From NCBI GenBank assembly GCA_006538405.1, contig BJKQ01000018.1:451001-515000 (forward strand): DNA of 64,000 nt, read 5' to 3'. The notes beneath the pieces were generated by a model. The model did no database searches, was not told the origin of the DNA, and worked only from the letters and a program-made list of their open reading frames with translations. The DNA is from Hansfordia pulvinata. Its lineage: Eukaryota; Ascomycota; Sordariomycetes; Xylariales. Below are positions 32,880 through 45,091 of the stretch, piece by piece. The number at the start of each line of letters is the position of its first letter. Position 1 is the stretch's first letter. The position numbers were made by a program, and so were the translations under genes.

Positions 32880-34266
32880 AGTCACGCGTCGGCGGCGGGG
32901 CACGCTCGTTCGTCGTAGTCGACAATGCTAGCACGACACTGCTCCCTTGGCACCGCCCATGATTCGCCCTTCCCACCGGCCGCTGCACTGCAGGCAGCTC
33001 TCTCCCCCAAAGCCAAGCCGCGGGCAAGGCTCAGCTCCGGGTCATGACAACGTTACCCCAGCTTCCATTACCTCGTGGTCCGCCTCTTCCCCCCTTTCTT
33101 CTGCCTCCGCCCGCCAGCCAGCCCGCCGTGCCACGATCGGTCGGTGCGCACATGCTGCCTGCGTGCGACGCGACTTCGGAGCTCCGTCCAACCCTAAGCA
33201 GGGTGACCCAACCCGACGGCGTCGTATGACGTGGGTGTCCGCCCTCTGTCGCATCCTCCGCGCGGCGACATACTCGCACGGCTTATCGGGTCTTCCCTGT
33301 GCACTGGGTGTACGATGGACCGGGTCCGATGGAGCAAGCCGAGAGCAGCGTACCTAGCTTCTCCCTCCTCATGCCAGCCTGGTCCAGTATCCGCTCTCTT
33401 TGGGAGCCAATATGATCCGTGCCGGTGTGCACTGGCGCTGGAGAGATGTCCTTTCCCTCTCGGACATTCGGTGGGTTGTGGCGTTGGCACAGGTTTCACG
33501 AAAGTCTGAAAATCGACAACACGGAGCTGTGCGGCTTCCGGGCCCGTACTTGCGCGCACTATTCGCCTCCCGGGAAAGACGCAAGGGGGCTGAAGCGGCT
33601 TGGTGGCTGAACCGTGTCTCAATATTCGATTCTGTCGCTGGGGTTGACCGGGTGATTCGGCAGAAACCCTTCAGCGTCATCCTCGGTTTCTCTTCGTTGG
33701 GCGACAGCTGCTTCTATACTAACAGAGCATTATCCGATTCACTTCGACGCACGCAGCGTATCGGGCGGTGTTCGGTCCAATGCGTCTTGAAAACGCTGGG
33801 CTCATTGTTCGGGTCACATGGCTGTTGAAATACGCCCTGGCTTTGAACTCAATCTACGATTGACTCTCGGGCATCTGGGGCTATCTCATGCCCCTGACCA
33901 TCTTCAGCCAGCTCCATTGCCCGGTCGGGCATTAAACTCACATGGAGCCCGCGGCCGTTCCCTGCTCGGGGATATATCCCACCGTGGTTCCGTCAAAACA
34001 GACAGATACACACACTCTCTCTCTCACTCACGCTGAGATTGGCTGCCTTTGATCTCGGCTCCTACTGAGAGGCCCCCTTCTGACAATCTACGATCGGAGA
34101 CAGCCATGTGGCTTTGTGATTCTTTGTGAGACCTCCGGCAGTTGCCAATCAGTCAGGTCCATCTGTTGCCATGGTCAACAATATGTATCACACGCGGCTA
34201 CCAACCAATCTCTCCATGGTCGTAGCGCGAGATCCCTTCGCGACGTGTAGGAGGCATTGTTCCCCG

Positions 34267-35109
34267 TCAACGGGACCCCCCCTCCCCACACCCAATGCCT
34301 GCGAAAACAAACCAGGCACCGAGACAGATCATCAGCCATGTCCAGGCGTGCCCACAGGTCTCGGGTGTGCAAGTTAGTGAGCACTGATGGGGTAGCTGGT
34401 CAAGCCAACCCGGTATCCTGGGAGGCCAACCAACAGCATGAGAGCGACAGCATTGCGTCATGGGTGTTGAGGTACCGGTCCTGCGGACGCCTCTGCATCG
34501 AGGAGGGTCTCCGTAGCACTGAGCGACACCCGGACGCATGAGATACGGACGTGTGTATGCGACAGGCTGCTGGCCAGGGCAGGTGTGCCGACTGCTCGGT
34601 GCAGGACTGATCTGATCTACCACAGGCGTTCCAGTGGCCGGGCAGCCCTGTTTCTTCCTTTTTGAGCAACAGTCATTCTGGAAGAGAGTGCAAGCAAATC
34701 TCCGACTAATTCTGGGGAGTGACTCGTGGTGTTGCTTGCGCGTCGTGGCACCGTCGAACGAACCAGCGACCGTGGTGAAACGTGATTGACTCGCCGTCCT
34801 CTTGTCTAGTTCTTCTGCAGGAGCCTCACAGCGAGGCTTCTCGTCTTTTGCTTGCCAGATACTGCTGGTATATATCTCACGGGGATCCTCGCTCAGCAGT
34901 TCGGTGATTAGATGGGTTGTAGACGACGACGCCGCCTTTCGCAGTCTTAATCCACCCGGGCGTGGAAGTCGTCGGCAGTGACTTACAATTGGCAGCCCTG
35001 AACTTTGGCCGCCTGGCGGATGGATGGAATAGCCCGTCTTTCCCCTGCAACCGTCCGCAGGCGACATCCTGCGCTCGTGAAACACCGCCGTTGGACTTGA
35101 TAGAGTCAT
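34267..35109 (-). CDS. Long orphan ORF of unknown status
   Basis: An uninterrupted frame of 280 codons begins at ATG 35109 and is open further up to about 35193. At this GC content such a length is unlikely by chance, and no competing frame of this length lies opposite. The protein is rich in Ser, Arg, Pro and Cys, has no recognised motif, and ends in a hydrophobic stretch (TWLMICLGAWFVFAGIG). The low-complexity and basic character would also fit a non-coding frame. I cannot assign a function. Confidence 0.3.
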   Translation of the reverse strand: MTLSSPTAVFHERRMSPADGCRGKTGYSIHPPGGQSSGLPIVSHCRRLPRPGGLRLRKAASSSTTHLITELLSEDPREIYTSSIWQAKDEKPRCEAPAEELDKRTASQSRFTTVAGSFDGATTRKQHHESLPRISRRFACTLFQNDCCSKRKKQGCPATGTPVVDQISPAPSSRHTCPGQQPVAYTRPYLMRPGVAQCYGDPPRCRGVRRTGTSTPMTQCCRSHAVGWPPRIPGWLDQLPHQCSLTCTPETCGHAWTWLMICLGAWFVFAGIGCGEGGSR

Positions 35110-35432
35110 GCTGCTTGACAATGAGTCCACCTCGTTCGATTTCAAGGCATAGTCACCATTCAGGGACAGATTTGACTCGTGCTGATACAGCACGATGATG
35201 CCACGACAGGTCGAGCTGCGTAGAGCAAAGAAAGACAGGAGGCTGGTGATTGATTATAAGTATGTCTTGTGTTCAGCCCGGTATCCTATGCTTTTCCACA
35301 CATTTCATCTACCATCTCTTCAATAGGGAAAACATCAGCACACATATTTGCTCTCACTGCCCCGGAGTCTTTCGAAAACCACATCAGCAACGTCGTCAAC
35401 TCAGGCCTCATAACCGCACCCACTTCGGCACC
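35110..35432. promoter_or_regulatory. 5' flank of DPBB protein gene
   Basis: This is the upstream region of the small secreted protein, with a pyrimidine-rich stretch between 35290 and 35430. No gene is seen. Confidence 0.35.
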
Positions 35433-35992
35433 ATGTACAGCTCGTCCCTCGTCTGCTCTTTGTCGACCCTGGGCTTCCTCGCCGGCTTCGGACTTTGTTT
35501 ACCTACGGCAGGCTCATCCGTACAGGCCCGCTCATTGACGGGCGACCTCACGTTCTACACCCCTGGTCTCGGCTCATGCGGGAAGTCCAACTCGGAGGGC
35601 GACAACGTCGTCGCCTTATCAGAGTCCCAGTTCAGCGGTAATGGGGTGTGTAACAAGGAGATCATGATCCACGTGGGCAACAAGTCGGCCAAGGCGACAG
35701 TGGCGGATAAGTGCCCTGGTTGCAAGAGTGGCTCCATAGATGTCTCCCCATCTGTCTTCAAGCAGCTCGCAGACGAGTCACAAGGAAGGGTGAAAGTGAC
35801 TGTAAGTATTCCCCTTCTTCATCCCCGGAGCTCGGCCTTGGGTGCATTCGCTCGGTAGCCCGCAACGGTGACGATGCGCCGCTTCCCCGCGGAAGGCACA
35901 CATTCGATTGACCTGGTCTTCTCCCGCTGCCTTCTCAAGACACAGGCATGAACATAGCTGACTATTGTTTACTGCAGTGGGAGTTTCTTTGA
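35433..35992 (+). CDS. Small secreted double-psi beta-barrel (expansin/RlpA-like) protein, two exons
   Basis: This is a 127-residue secreted protein. Exon 1 is 35433-35801 and exon 2 is 35978-35992, which codes only WEFL. The 176-bp intron has donor gtaagt and acceptor ctgcag. The N-terminus MYSSSLVCSLSTLGFLAGFG is a signal peptide. The mature part shows the barrel pattern: GDLTFYTPGLGSCGKSNSEG, VVALSESQF, then KSAKATVADKCPGCKSGSID and VSPSVFKQLAD, with the DxCpGC and DVSPSVF motifs typical of expansin-, barwin- and RlpA-like domains. Four cysteines can form two disulphides. Such proteins in fungi are often cell-wall associated or plant-related effectors, and no enzymatic activity is implied. 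The tail WEF is usual for this fold. Confidence 0.88.
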
Positions 35993-37002
35993 GTCCAGTC
36001 CCGGGGACTGTCTTCTGGGAAACTCGCCGGTCTATTGACTTGGTCAATGGGCAGGACCCATGTCGATATACACAGAGCTTGGGGGTGGGCTTAGGCCAGG
36101 GACCACCGCAGGATCGGGGTCATGTGTGCAACGCCTATGTGTCACTGCATTGCCCCAGGGAAGGGCTACGCCTGAATGCAATATGTAAGCCACAGCTGCG
36201 GGACCGGATGGCGACTGGGCATTGCGACATGAAAATGACAGATACATGTGTTTTACTGTATGCTGTCTCACCACCGAGCAGCTGATAGTGAGAATGCACC
36301 AACGGCGCGGCCGGACCCGTGCCAGTAATGGTTACTTGAGGGTTGAATGTAGTCATGCGGGATCATCGCCAAAGGTTCGTCCCAAATGGCTCTTCAGACT
36401 CCCTTCAGCGGTATCACTGCTCCACTGGTCCAGCGGTTCCCAGACTTCAATGGACACCAGACACAATGTCCGACACGGACACCGGTTACTGTAGTTGGCC
36501 AAATTTGTGCATAGAGTAGCGGGCATGTTGATGATGACTTGACTCCGGAGCTCAATCGCACAGCGACGCGGGCGCAGTAGCTGTGACGTTGCAGCCATAG
36601 TCAAGTGCATTAAAAGCGGAGTAGTCGGGATATCGAGTTAGCAGCCAAAGCTTTCTAGGAAATGCCAGCATGTGTATCTGTCAGGTGCCCTGGCGAATAA
36701 GTGTGCCGATCGTAGAGCCGACTGTGTGATTATATTCCCCATATGCATCGGGCCAAATGGGAATGCGAGGGCGCCCGCTGGTGATTTGGGATGCCCACAA
36801 GGCCCCGCCGACCATATTAGATGACCGCTAGCCAAACTCACGCTCGTGAAACTCTCCATCGGCCTTTTCAATAGCAGGTGCTTCAGTTAATAAAGTTCTG
36901 TCTGCCGCATCCTTCATGAGGCAGAGCAGTGGCCATGCTGGTTGGCCTCCCCGTTGACTGAGATAGTGAATTTCCGCGTGAATTAGACCTCACAGCAAAC
37001 AA
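35993..37002. other. Intergenic toward the AT block
   Basis: Composition is normal, with short frames on both strands only. Nothing is recognised. Confidence 0.35.
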
Positions 37003-37352
37003 ATGTTTATGTTACCCAACAGCAGTCAGCGCAGCAGCAATCCATGCAGCAGCGAGAGCCGCAGAGACCTGCGAAGAGCAGCAAGGGGAGAGGCCAGCCT
37101 AAGCCCCTCAACGCCATCAGGGCAAGAGACAACCAGGGAGCATTCAATTACCAGGACCTGCTTGAGTTCACCATGGTTAAGCTGTTACTCGCAGACGCTC
37201 TGCAGATCGGCCTAGACTTGGATCGAAACCTTAGAGACAGGTCTGTTCGTTCTTCCAGCAAGAGTGTCACGGGTTTAGCATATGAAATGACGAGACATGT
37301 GTATTTAAGAGGTTTTATAGGGAACTCTCGTACCCTAAGCCTTAACTTTTAG
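37003..37352 (+). other. Protein-like fragment at the edge of the AT block
   Basis: A frame in phase with 37044 runs through a Gln-rich start (TQQQSAQQQSMQQREPQRPA) and FNYQDLLEFTMVKLLLADAL, then QIGLDLDRNLRDRS. It continues into the AT-rich DNA, where it stops at 37352. The first part has normal codon composition and looks like real protein; the last 20 codons do not. It may be the end of a gene cut by the AT block or a mobile-element relic. The family is not recognised. Confidence 0.25.
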
Positions 37353-39934
37353 AGTCTTACTTAATATAGCCGTAAAAGTAAGGCGAGTAAAAGGAGGGTA
37401 ATTTAAAGTGATAAGGCTTTTTTAAGATAAACCCGGTTTAAGTAATATACTTAAACTTATTAAATAAGCTTAAGCCTTTTATATATACCCCCCTTTTATC
37501 CCGTGCCGGTGTCCGGGCCGCGCCGTTAGCGTAATAGCCGTTAACGCGCTTTATATATTATTAAAATAAAAGGGTGTTTTAAACTTACTTTTTTAATTAT
37601 ACTTAACCTTTATTATTATATTATATCAAAATAAGGAAAACACCCTTTAACACGCCCTTTTTACTTATTTCCTTTTTTTATAATAATATTATTTTCATTA
37701 TAAGTATTACTTTAAAATCCGTTTTTTATTTATTAATATTACTTTATTTATAATTATAATTAACTTATTATTTAAATATTTATAAATATTATGATATTAT
37801 AATATAATATAATTAAAGCCATTTATATATAATTATATTAATAATATCTTAACTTTTATTTAACTTTTTTAACGATATATATACGTATAAGCTACGCTTA
37901 TTTACTTTTATAAAGTATAAATTAATTTTACTTTATAAATATATTACTTTTTCCTTTAATTACACTTAATATATATATATTATATTATTATAATTTTCAT
38001 TTTTATTATTATTACTTATTATTTATAATTATAAATACTTTAAACCTTAAAAAGAGTTAAAGAGCCGGTTATTTAATTATATTAAACACTTAAAACACTT
38101 TAAGAATGTGAGACTTAACGGTGGCCTTATCGAATTTATTAACTTTTACTTTAAGTTTAAATTGTAATTAAAAGAGCCTTTAAAATCTTAAAAGTATATT
38201 ATATAAAAAGAATTAAAAAAATCGTTATTTAATAAAGACTTTTTAAAAAGCGATAAAAACGTTAATAATTTAATGAAAAAGCTTTAAGCTTTAAAAGAAA
38301 AAGTAAGGTTTATAATTTAAATTAAAAGTAAGGATTAAAATAACCTTAATATATGTAAAGACTTACCTTACTTTTAATTAAATATTAACTTAAATATAAA
38401 CTTAAATTAAGTATATAACTTTATATATAACTTATTTAATATAAGCTTTACTTTTAATAAATAAAAGTCTTAAATTAAAAAGTGTAAGATTAATTTTTTA
38501 ATTTACTTTAAAAGTTTTAATAAATAGTTAATAAAGTGCTTTTTATATTAAAAAAGATAAATTATATTTATAAGGGTATTTAATAAGCTTATACTTAATT
38601 TATATTTAACTTAAAAAAAGCTTAACTTTAAAAGGATTAAGCTTAATATTAAAAATAAACTTATACTTTAATTTATAACTTTACTTATATTTATATTAAT
38701 ATTTCCGTTTAATTTAAAAAAGCTTTATAATTATTAAATTAAGATTTATAAGCTTTTAATTAATATTTAATTAATTGAAAGGCTTAAATAAAGACCTACC
38801 TTAATAAAGAATAAGTTTAATATTTTTTTAAAAAAGCTATAAGACCTTTATAATATAACCTTTTTAATTATTTTATAAAGTTATTAAAGACTTAAAACGT
38901 TAAAATAAATATTATTATATAACGATAAGAATTAATAATAATAATAATAAATAAAGTTAAAGTAATAATTATAAAGATAATATTACTTTATAATTAAAAT
39001 AAGCTTAAAGTAAGGTCGATTTAAAAGGGAACGTTTAACACGCTTTATAAAAATTTTTTAAAGATATTTAACTTTATATATCTTAACCTTAAATAAATAT
39101 TTAATAATAAAATAAAATAATAAATGTTTATTAATTATATATTATAAATATGAATAATTAAGTTATATTAAATTAAAATACCCTTATTTTTAAGTAAGAA
39201 AAGTATAAAAAATACAATAAGTAATATTATAATTTTTACACTTTACCCGGCCTTTTTATAAATATTTTAACTTAATTTATATCTTATATATTATTAGAAT
39301 ATTATCGTATTATTAATAAGTTAAAATATATTTTGATTTTAATATTTATAAGAAAGTTAACTTAATTAATTAAGAGTTTATTATTTAATATAAGCTTAAT
39401 AATGTCTTATTATAAGTCATACCTTTTTAAGTAATAAGGATAATAACACTTCTAACTTATAAGGCTTATTAAGTCCTTTTTTTTAAATAAATAAGTAAAA
39501 AGAGACTCGTAAATTATATAAGCCTTATATAATAATTAATTAATAGATCATTAAGCGGAAGCTTAATATTAAATATATATAAATTGTTCTCTTTAAATAT
39601 AAAAGCATTAATATAAGGAAAGCTTCTTAAAACGTAATATAAGTAAGCTAAATAAGTTTAATAAAGTAAGATTACGTTATAATTTTATAATAAGTGATTA
39701 AAGTATGTTCTTTAAATTTAATATACTCTTAAGTTTATAAAATTAAATAAGGCTTTAATTCTCTTCACGATAAGTCTTTATAATAATTTATAATTGATTT
39801 CAAGAAATTATTACCACCTTTTAAAATTTAATAATATAAATTATTAATTTAAAGTTTATATAAAGTACCTTAAATTAATGATTTTAAATGAAAAATTCGA
39901 TAAGCTTATATGAATTTAAATTATTATTAATTAA

Positions 39935-40528
39935 TAAGGTTAATAATAAGTTAACTCGACTCCGATTTATATGAATCCGGATTCATATAAATCAAATTCA
40001 CGTGAATCCGGATTTATATAAATCAAATTCACGTGAATCCGGATTTATATAAGTTACTTACCTTATTAATCTAAAGTAACTTACGTGAATTTAAGTTATC
40101 TATAAGTTAACTCACGGATTCACTTATTTAAATTTAATTAATAATATAACTAATATTAAGTTCAAATTAAACTTAAATTAAGTAATATAAATATTATTAA
40201 TTAAACCTTATTTCCGTTTTTAGTACAAACTTAAAATTACATTTATTATAATTATTTTTTATTAATAATTATTATTTCAATAATAATTTATTTTAAAAAA
40301 CGTCTTTTTATTTTTTTTTATATTACTTTTATACATGATCTTACATATATTTACATTATTTAAATCCGTGAGTTAATTTATAAGTAACTTAAAGTAACTT
40401 ATATAAATCAATAAGCTAATTTAAAGTAACTTAAATTTACATGAATCAATAAAATCACTGATTCAAAGTGATTCACGTGAGTTACTTATAAATTAACTTA
40501 AGATTTATGATTTATAATATTAACCTTA
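39935..40528 (+). mobile_element. hAT-like non-autonomous element, 594 bp
   Basis: The left end is TAAGGTTAATAATAAG, a mutated form of CAGGGTTAATAATAAG, and the right end is TATTAACCTTA. Inside are the two arms ending CTCACGGATT (about 40120) and starting AATCCGTGAG (about 40363), with an AT-rich spacer. Flanking octamers TTAATTAA and TTAAAGAA agree in six of eight positions. The left arm contains a 31-bp tandem duplication with GAATCCGGATT. Confidence 0.6.
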
Positions 40529-42693
40529 TTAAAGAAGCCTTTATTTTAAAGATATATAAGCATTCTTTCGGTAAAGTAATATAGAGTTTGTCTTATAATT
40601 TAATAAACGATTTAACGGATATTTTAAATATACTCTTTAAATACTTTAAATTAAATATTAATTAACTTCGTCAAAAAAGACACTTTCACATTTAACAAAT
40701 TTAGCATTTCGTTTAACATACATTAATACCGGTTTTAACTTTAAAACCGTATTAATTATTTTATAAGTTAAATCTTAACGAATCACGTTATCTTTCTTAA
40801 TTAAGAAAACAATATTTTCAAAGGTTAATTAAGTAATAATTATTAATAATAATAAATTAAGGCTTATAAATAGGAATTTTTGTTTTGATAAAGTTATCCG
40901 GAACTTTGTTTCTCTCTTTATTTTTGTTTATTGCTTTAATAAGCTGTCGATTAACCTGGAAAGTATATTATATAATAATACTGATTCGATGAACTCGGTT
41001 AATTAAATCTATTTTAATAATAAGTTAATTCAAGGGTAAATTAATAAGTAAAGAACAATAAACCTACTCCCGAATAATATTAAACTCTTTATTCAAAATT
41101 GTATAAATTCCTTGTTTATTTCGGTAATATAAAGAATAATAAAGTTAATATAACGAATTAACTCTTTATTATTATCGTTGTTTAATAAATAACTTTTTAA
41201 TATTATTCAAATAATAATATTAATTATATAAGAATAATAACGTATATCATTATTAAACTTTTTTACTGTTTCGTTTTCGTGTTTCACTTTAAAAGCTTCC
41301 ACGAAAATATCGTTATTATTAGCGTTATCTTAAGTAATATTATAAAAGTTATCATAAATAAGTTAATAATTTCTTAAATCATTAAAGTTAATTATTAAAA
41401 AATAAGTAATAAGTTAATAACACATCTTAACACATTTTCTTAATATAATAATACTAAGAACAATGGTGATATTAATTTAAATTTCTTTTAAATATTAAAT
41501 ACGGTATAAGCGGTATGTATATTAATAACGCCTATTAAGTTAAAAATCAAGTTCAATTCGCCATTAATATAACAATAAATAATACTTAAATATAAAGTAT
41601 TCGTATTAAACTTTTAAATATTAATAATTCAAGAAAGCTTTTTAAAGTCATTAATATAAGAGTTTAAATCGTTATTATCAGTTAATAATATAAACGTTAT
41701 TAATAATCGTAATATAGAGTATTTTTCTATAAGTTATATCGATTAATAACCGGTGGGATCTTATTATTAATTTATTAAGTTAATAAATTATTAAATAAGT
41801 TTAATTTAAATTAATCTTAAACTTACGTTTTTAAGTAACTTTATAAGCTATTAAAGAGCTTCGAGCTTATAATATTAAAGAATAAACCATTATTAATTGA
41901 AAACAATAATATTTTTAAATAAAACTCGTTTTCGTTAAATTCTTTATAAGAAGTATTTATTTAAATTAAACTCATTTTTGGTTCGTTATATAAAAAAAGA
42001 TTACTATAAGTATATTAAGTTTGCTTGTCTTATTAATATTGAAAGTAAGTAAGTAAATAATCAACTAATTAAAGTAAATAATTACTTAATATATAGGCTT
42101 TTAACTTACCTAGTTCTTTAGGTTTTCCTGTTTTCTTATTATAAGCAGTATCGGGATACTTAATATTATAATATAGTTCATAATTCGAAAAACGGGATTT
42201 TCGTTTCGAATTATATTGATCGTTTTATAATTACACTTATTATCGTTAATTTATAATGATAAAGTAAAGTGAAAATAATGTATTAAATAAAGTAATAAGC
42301 GAATATTAAGTGTAATAATAAAGAAAGTAAAAAAAAAGTAATAAAGAAAGTAAAAAAGACAGTAATAAACAAAGTAATAAAGGAAGTAATAAACAAAGTA
42401 ATAAATAAACTTATATAATATAATACCGAGGAATACAAAATTGTTAAGTAAAAACGTAAGCTTAAAGAGACCATATTTAAAATATAAAGAGATTCGCATA
42501 AAAGAGATAAAGTGAAGTTAATTTATCTCTCTTTATCATTGAATTAACGAAAACGAGGTAAAAAAGTGTTTAAAACGTTAATAAATATTTTTTCATTAAT
42601 GAATAACTCGGTAACGTCCGGTTTAAAAGTAAGCAAGTTAAATATTTTAAGTAATAAACATAAAATAAAAGGATAAAAAGAATAATTAAGTAA

Positions 42694-42808
42694 TATAAAA
42701 GTATAATATTATATAATATAAAGTATAATATTATATAATATAAAAGTATAATATTATATAATATAAAAGTATAATATATATATAATATAAGTATAATATT
42801 ATATAATA
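42694..42808 (+). repeat. AT-only tandem repeat, about 24-bp unit
   Basis: Units of AGTATAATATTATATAATAT are repeated about five times with small changes. Confidence 0.8.
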
Positions 42809-43915
42809 AAGATTACTTAATATATTACTTTATTAAGTAAGTAATTCTTAAAATAAAAAAGAAAGCATGGTCTATATATTACGATTATAAGTTAAGATAT
42901 ATTAATATTTTACTCAAAATACTATATTATTAAACTAAACACTATAATTAAAAGGAAAGAGCAAAAAGAAATAAAATAGGTTAAAAAGAAAAAGAGATAA
43001 GACATAAAATGAATAACCGAAAAAGGGTAAACACGAATAATATAGGTTATTGAAAAAATTGAAGTTATACACTTATTATAATTTATTATTTTTAATAATA
43101 AAGAAAAGTAGTTATGTTTAATTTTCTCTTTTCTTTATTCTCTTTTACTTATATCTTATTATCACTTTACGGTTTATTGCCTGTTTACTTATTAAAGTAA
43201 AATACTCATTTTTATTAATATCGGCACTGTTCTTATCTTATTTTGTAATAAAATAATTCACCTTTATTTAAAATTATAATATTTAAAGTTAACGTGAGTA
43301 TTTTTCTTTTTTCTTTTCTTTACTCTGAATTATCAACTTATATGAATTACGATATTACGATTCGCGATTTACGATTACTTTCCCTTTTAATACAATGCTT
43401 AGTATATAATATACGTTTTTTACACGAAAAAAGTACTTTAAGTGAGTTGTGTATTCATTTCCTTATGAAGCTAACTTATAAGGCTTTCTAATATTAGAGT
43501 TATTGATTTATTATAAAGATTTAATATAAAGGGCTATTAAAAAAACCGTTTTTTAACACGGAGTTCGGTATTTAAGTATTACTTTAAATAAGTCTTATAT
43601 TCCTTGAATTCTTTATTAAGTTAAGTTTTATATTAATGTAAATAGACCTATATATATATATATATAAAGTATAGGTAATAATTAAGATTAAGCTTTAATA
43701 TCTTGTATTAAGAAGTATGTGTTTTCTTCCTTTTTTTATATATAATTTAACGGAGCTTTTTATATTAATTTTCAAATTTCTTCATTTTCTTAAAGAATAA
43801 TTTATAAAAAATAATTTTATCATACGTAAAAATATCATAATATCTTAAGATATATAATATCCTTAATTTAATGTAAATTTACTTATTTAATATTTAAGAT
43901 CATAAATTTAATATG

Positions 43916-44182
43916 AATCCGTGAGTTAATTTATAAGTAACTTAAATCTATATAAGTTACTTTAAATTAATAAAGTAAGTAGCTTACATGAATCTGAAAT
44001 CATATAAATCCGGTTTTTACGTGAATCTGATTTATATAAATCTGAATTAATAAGGTGAATAACTCACGTGAATTTGGATTTACTTAAATCGGATGAATCT
44101 GAATTAATAGGGTGAGTAACTTATATGAATCTAAGTTACTTTGAGTTACTTATGAATTAACTCACGGATTCACTTATTTAAT
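43916..44182 (+). mobile_element. Partial copies of the hAT-like element arms
   Basis: An arm starting AATCCGTGAG runs into one ending ACTCACGGATTC with no readable CAGGG end between them. It contains several GAGTTACT and TCACGTGA modules. Two arms appear to have been joined by deletion or mutation. Confidence 0.5.
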
Positions 44183-44414
44183 TTTAATTAATAAAATAAT
44201 TAACTTTAAGCTTAATTTTAACTTAAACTTATTATTTGAAATTTTTATAGCTTTAATTTGTTTTACTTATCAATATAAGTTAAGAACTAGATTTTTATTA
44301 ATTAAATTTAAAAATTAATTATTATATTAATAATAAATTATTTAAAATTATACCTTATTTAAACTTTTTATACTTTATTTATGGTTTTTATACTTCAAGT
44401 ATGCATTTTTTAAA

Positions 44415-44567
44415 TCCGTGAGTTAATTTATAAGTAATTCAGATTCATATAAGTTACTTTAAATCAGTAAGGTGAGTAACTCAATGAATCTGAATTAAGG
44501 GGGTGAGTAACTCACATGAATCCGGATTCATGTGAATCGGATTCGAGTTAACTCAATATTAACCCTG
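44415..44567 (+). mobile_element. Arm of hAT-like element with right terminus
   Basis: The arm runs from AATCCGTGAG to ATTAACCCTG and is directly followed by GTTTTAAG and then sequence of another arm. It therefore sits inside an older copy. The matching left end was not found. Confidence 0.5.
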
Positions 44568-45091
44568 GTTTTAAGTGACTCACGTGGACTCACTGCTTAC
44601 TTGAAAGTAACTTTAAACTACCTGAATTACTTACTTGCTTTATTAATTAAAACCTACGTTAAAAAATAAAATCATTGATTGAAAGTAACTCAAGTGAGTT
44701 ATTTGTAAGTTAACTTATGCTTTATAATTTATATTATTCACGTTAATAATAACTGATTTATTTATCTTTATAAAACTAAGTTTATTTAATTTTTTAATGA
44801 CTCTTTAAAATAACACCGTTAAAGGTTTTAAAAAGATTTATATTTACTTATAACTTAAGTTATAAATAGCTGAAAGTAATTTACGTGACTTATAAAGCTA
44901 ATTTAAAGAACATTAAACTTACGTGTGTTATTATGTTTATTAATTTTATAATTTAAGCTTACGTTCACAGTTATATCACGGACTTATAAGTATAAGATAA
45001 CTTAGATAAGCTATTTATTTAGTTAACCTTATGCTATTAATATATTTTAAAATCTCCGCTTTAAAGCGGATATAATAATATCGGTAATAAC

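Larger units (their letters stand above)
28930..34266. other. Gene-poor, simple-repeat-rich region (5.3 kb)
   Basis: Many short overlapping frames occur on both strands, but none shows a domain, a clean intron pattern or consistent codon use. The region carries ACGAGTAC/GTACTCGT motifs (30.18-31.56 kb) and several microsatellites: ACAC near 29597, GTTGC at 30882-30906, CGCCCCCAG at 32590-32620 and CAC at 32854-32879. I see no RNA gene. It looks like non-coding accessory or decayed DNA. Confidence 0.45.

Noticed and set aside
32515..32931. His-rich protein ORF
   Set aside because: The His and Pro/Gln runs are translations of CAC and CGCCCCCAG microsatellites.
42251..42499. Membrane protein in the AT block
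   Set aside because: The Phe/Tyr/Leu/Ile-only frame comes from AAAGTAATAA-type low-complexity repeats and has no gene context.
44415..44575. Second full element with GTTTTAAG duplication
   Set aside because: The right end and octamer are clear, but no left partner octamer with a CAGGG-type end was found, so only the arm is reported.
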